From Anaerolineales bacterium UBA6055 (GTDB taxonomy: Bacteria; Chloroflexota; Anaerolineae; Aggregatilineales; Phototrophicaceae): a DNA stretch of 64,000 bases. The stretch's first letter is position 1. Every line of letters starts with the position of its first letter. The position numbers and the translations under genes are program-made. A model generated the notes under the pieces. That model saw only the letters and a program-made list of their open reading frames with translations, had not been told where the DNA came from and did not search any database. Positions 63,309 to 64,000 of the stretch are shown here, one piece after another. Where the stretch lies: NCBI GenBank assembly GCA_002428985.1, contig DIYL01000054.1:323104-387103 (forward strand), in the 5' to 3' direction.

Positions 63309-64000
63309 TTATTCCTCTGTGAGCAACTTAAATGATGTAGTAGGTGTGAAAATCTGCCATATGATAAACATACCGACAATTAACATAATCGTCAACAGGT
63401 ACAATGTCGATTCATAACCTAAGGTTTGGATAGCTAATCCACCCAAGACGGGACCCGCTACTTTACCAAAATTCTGCATCATGCCGATAAGCCCCATACC
63501 TATGCCTAGATTATCGTCATCAATGTGATGTGACACAAGTGCAATGGCTGATGGAAAAATCAATGCTTGTGCAAAGCCCATCATCATACCGGGCAGCAAA
63601 AACAATATCCCGTTATCAAAAAATGTGACGAGAGGAAGCCCTGCTGATAGAATGAGCATGCCGAGAGTGATGGTGCGTAGGTGCCCCCATAGATCGCCTA
63701 ATCTGCCACAGAAGGGCTTGATGATGATATGCACAGCTTCTTGTAAACTGAAGTATAAGCCGACCATCACAATACTGACGCCAGCATCAAGAGCGAAGAT
63801 GGGTAAAAAGGCTTTAAGTGTATATAGTGCGATAAATGTGATGGCTTCTAATGACCCTGTTAACCAAATTGCTGGGGTCTGGCTTCCATCTTGAATCGCA
63901 CGTTTCATATGTTGAAAAATAGGTTTAAATTTGCGTTGTTGGGTGGCGCGTGTTTCCGGTAATTGTAATACGGGTATAAATACGAGACAGCTAATCAAGC
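63309..64000 (-). CDS. MFS transporter, N-terminal part beyond the window edge
   Basis: The C-terminal 230 residues of a major facilitator superfamily transporter lie here; the gene enters from the right edge with no start in the window. Six hydrophobic segments and the loop GRLGDLWGHLRTITLGML (the GxxxDxxGxxR position of the seventh-eighth segment junction) are visible. It ends 6 bp before the methyltransferase start, so it heads the methyltransferase/GT39/beta-helix operon. A drug- or metabolite-exporter type is likely from the sequence style, but the substrate is unknown. Confidence 0.85.
   Translation of the reverse strand, partial: LISCLVFIPVLQLPETRATQQRKFKPIFQHMKRAIQDGSQTPAIWLTGSLEAITFIALYTLKAFLPIFALDAGVSIVMVGLYFSLQEAVHIIIKPFCGRLGDLWGHLRTITLGMLILSAGLPLVTFFDNGILFLLPGMMMGFAQALIFPSAIALVSHHIDDDNLGIGMGLIGMMQNFGKVAGPVLGGLAIQTLGYESTLYLLTIMLIVGMFIIWQIFTPTTSFKLLTEE

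Overview
The window is 64 kb of an AT-rich (by eye about 57-58% A+T) bacterial genome with densely packed genes and no rRNA, tRNA or CRISPR array that I can see. The gene content suits a heterotrophic, probably monoderm bacterium. The best guess is an Anaerolineae-like Chloroflexota: two peptide/nickel-type ABC importers, secreted Ig/SH3b repeat proteins, NarL-type two-component signalling, TypA/BipA and a sucAB pair. This placement is an inference from gene style and is not proven.

Layout. 1-3727 (minus): two overlapping SF1 helicase-like genes, one degenerate and one UvrD-like that runs off the left edge. 3806-9209: GNAT acetyltransferase, then a substrate-binding protein and two permeases. 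9443-13380: CPA2 antiporter with an RCK tail, then typA. 13500-19030: a plasmid- or chromid-like replication and partition module. It holds a small winged-helix protein behind a palindromic operator, ParA, an extended ParB, a 670-bp AT-rich spacer with four copies of a 26-bp near-palindrome, a Prim-Pol replication protein facing the spacer, and two candidate short terminated RNAs. 19219-25330: a beta-CASP nuclease with a duplicated C-terminal domain, and a convergent ~1040-aa protein of unknown function. 25551-27648 (minus): flippase-like membrane protein and sulfotransferase. 27811-32915: an HtpG/Hsp90-like ATPase followed by three tandem paralogous helical-repeat proteins. 33120-37147: sucA and sucB. 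37282-45136: an unknown gene, a second substrate-binding protein/permease operon, and two paralogous secreted proteins. 45143-48296: DEAD-box helicase, RidA, MFS. 48361-52443 (minus): a Gmad2-domain secreted protein interrupted by an in-frame stop, an SPL-like radical SAM protein, and a large Ig/SH3b protein. 52542-55417: sugar-phosphate kinase and class II aldolase, divergent from an iron alcohol dehydrogenase. 55462-58633: TolB-like protein and a histidine kinase/response regulator pair. 58732-59049: an IS5-type transposase fragment. 59182-64000 (minus): an MFS, methyltransferase, GT39-like, SnoaL-like and beta-helix cluster that leaves the right edge.

The most unusual parts are the replication/partition module inside what otherwise looks like chromosomal housekeeping sequence, the Hsp90-like gene with three tandem paralogous partners, the beta-CASP nuclease with its duplicated C-terminal domain, and the candidate structured RNA next to the Prim-Pol gene. 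No database search was possible. Names rest on motifs read by eye, and start codons were chosen from ribosome binding sites, overlaps and family starts.
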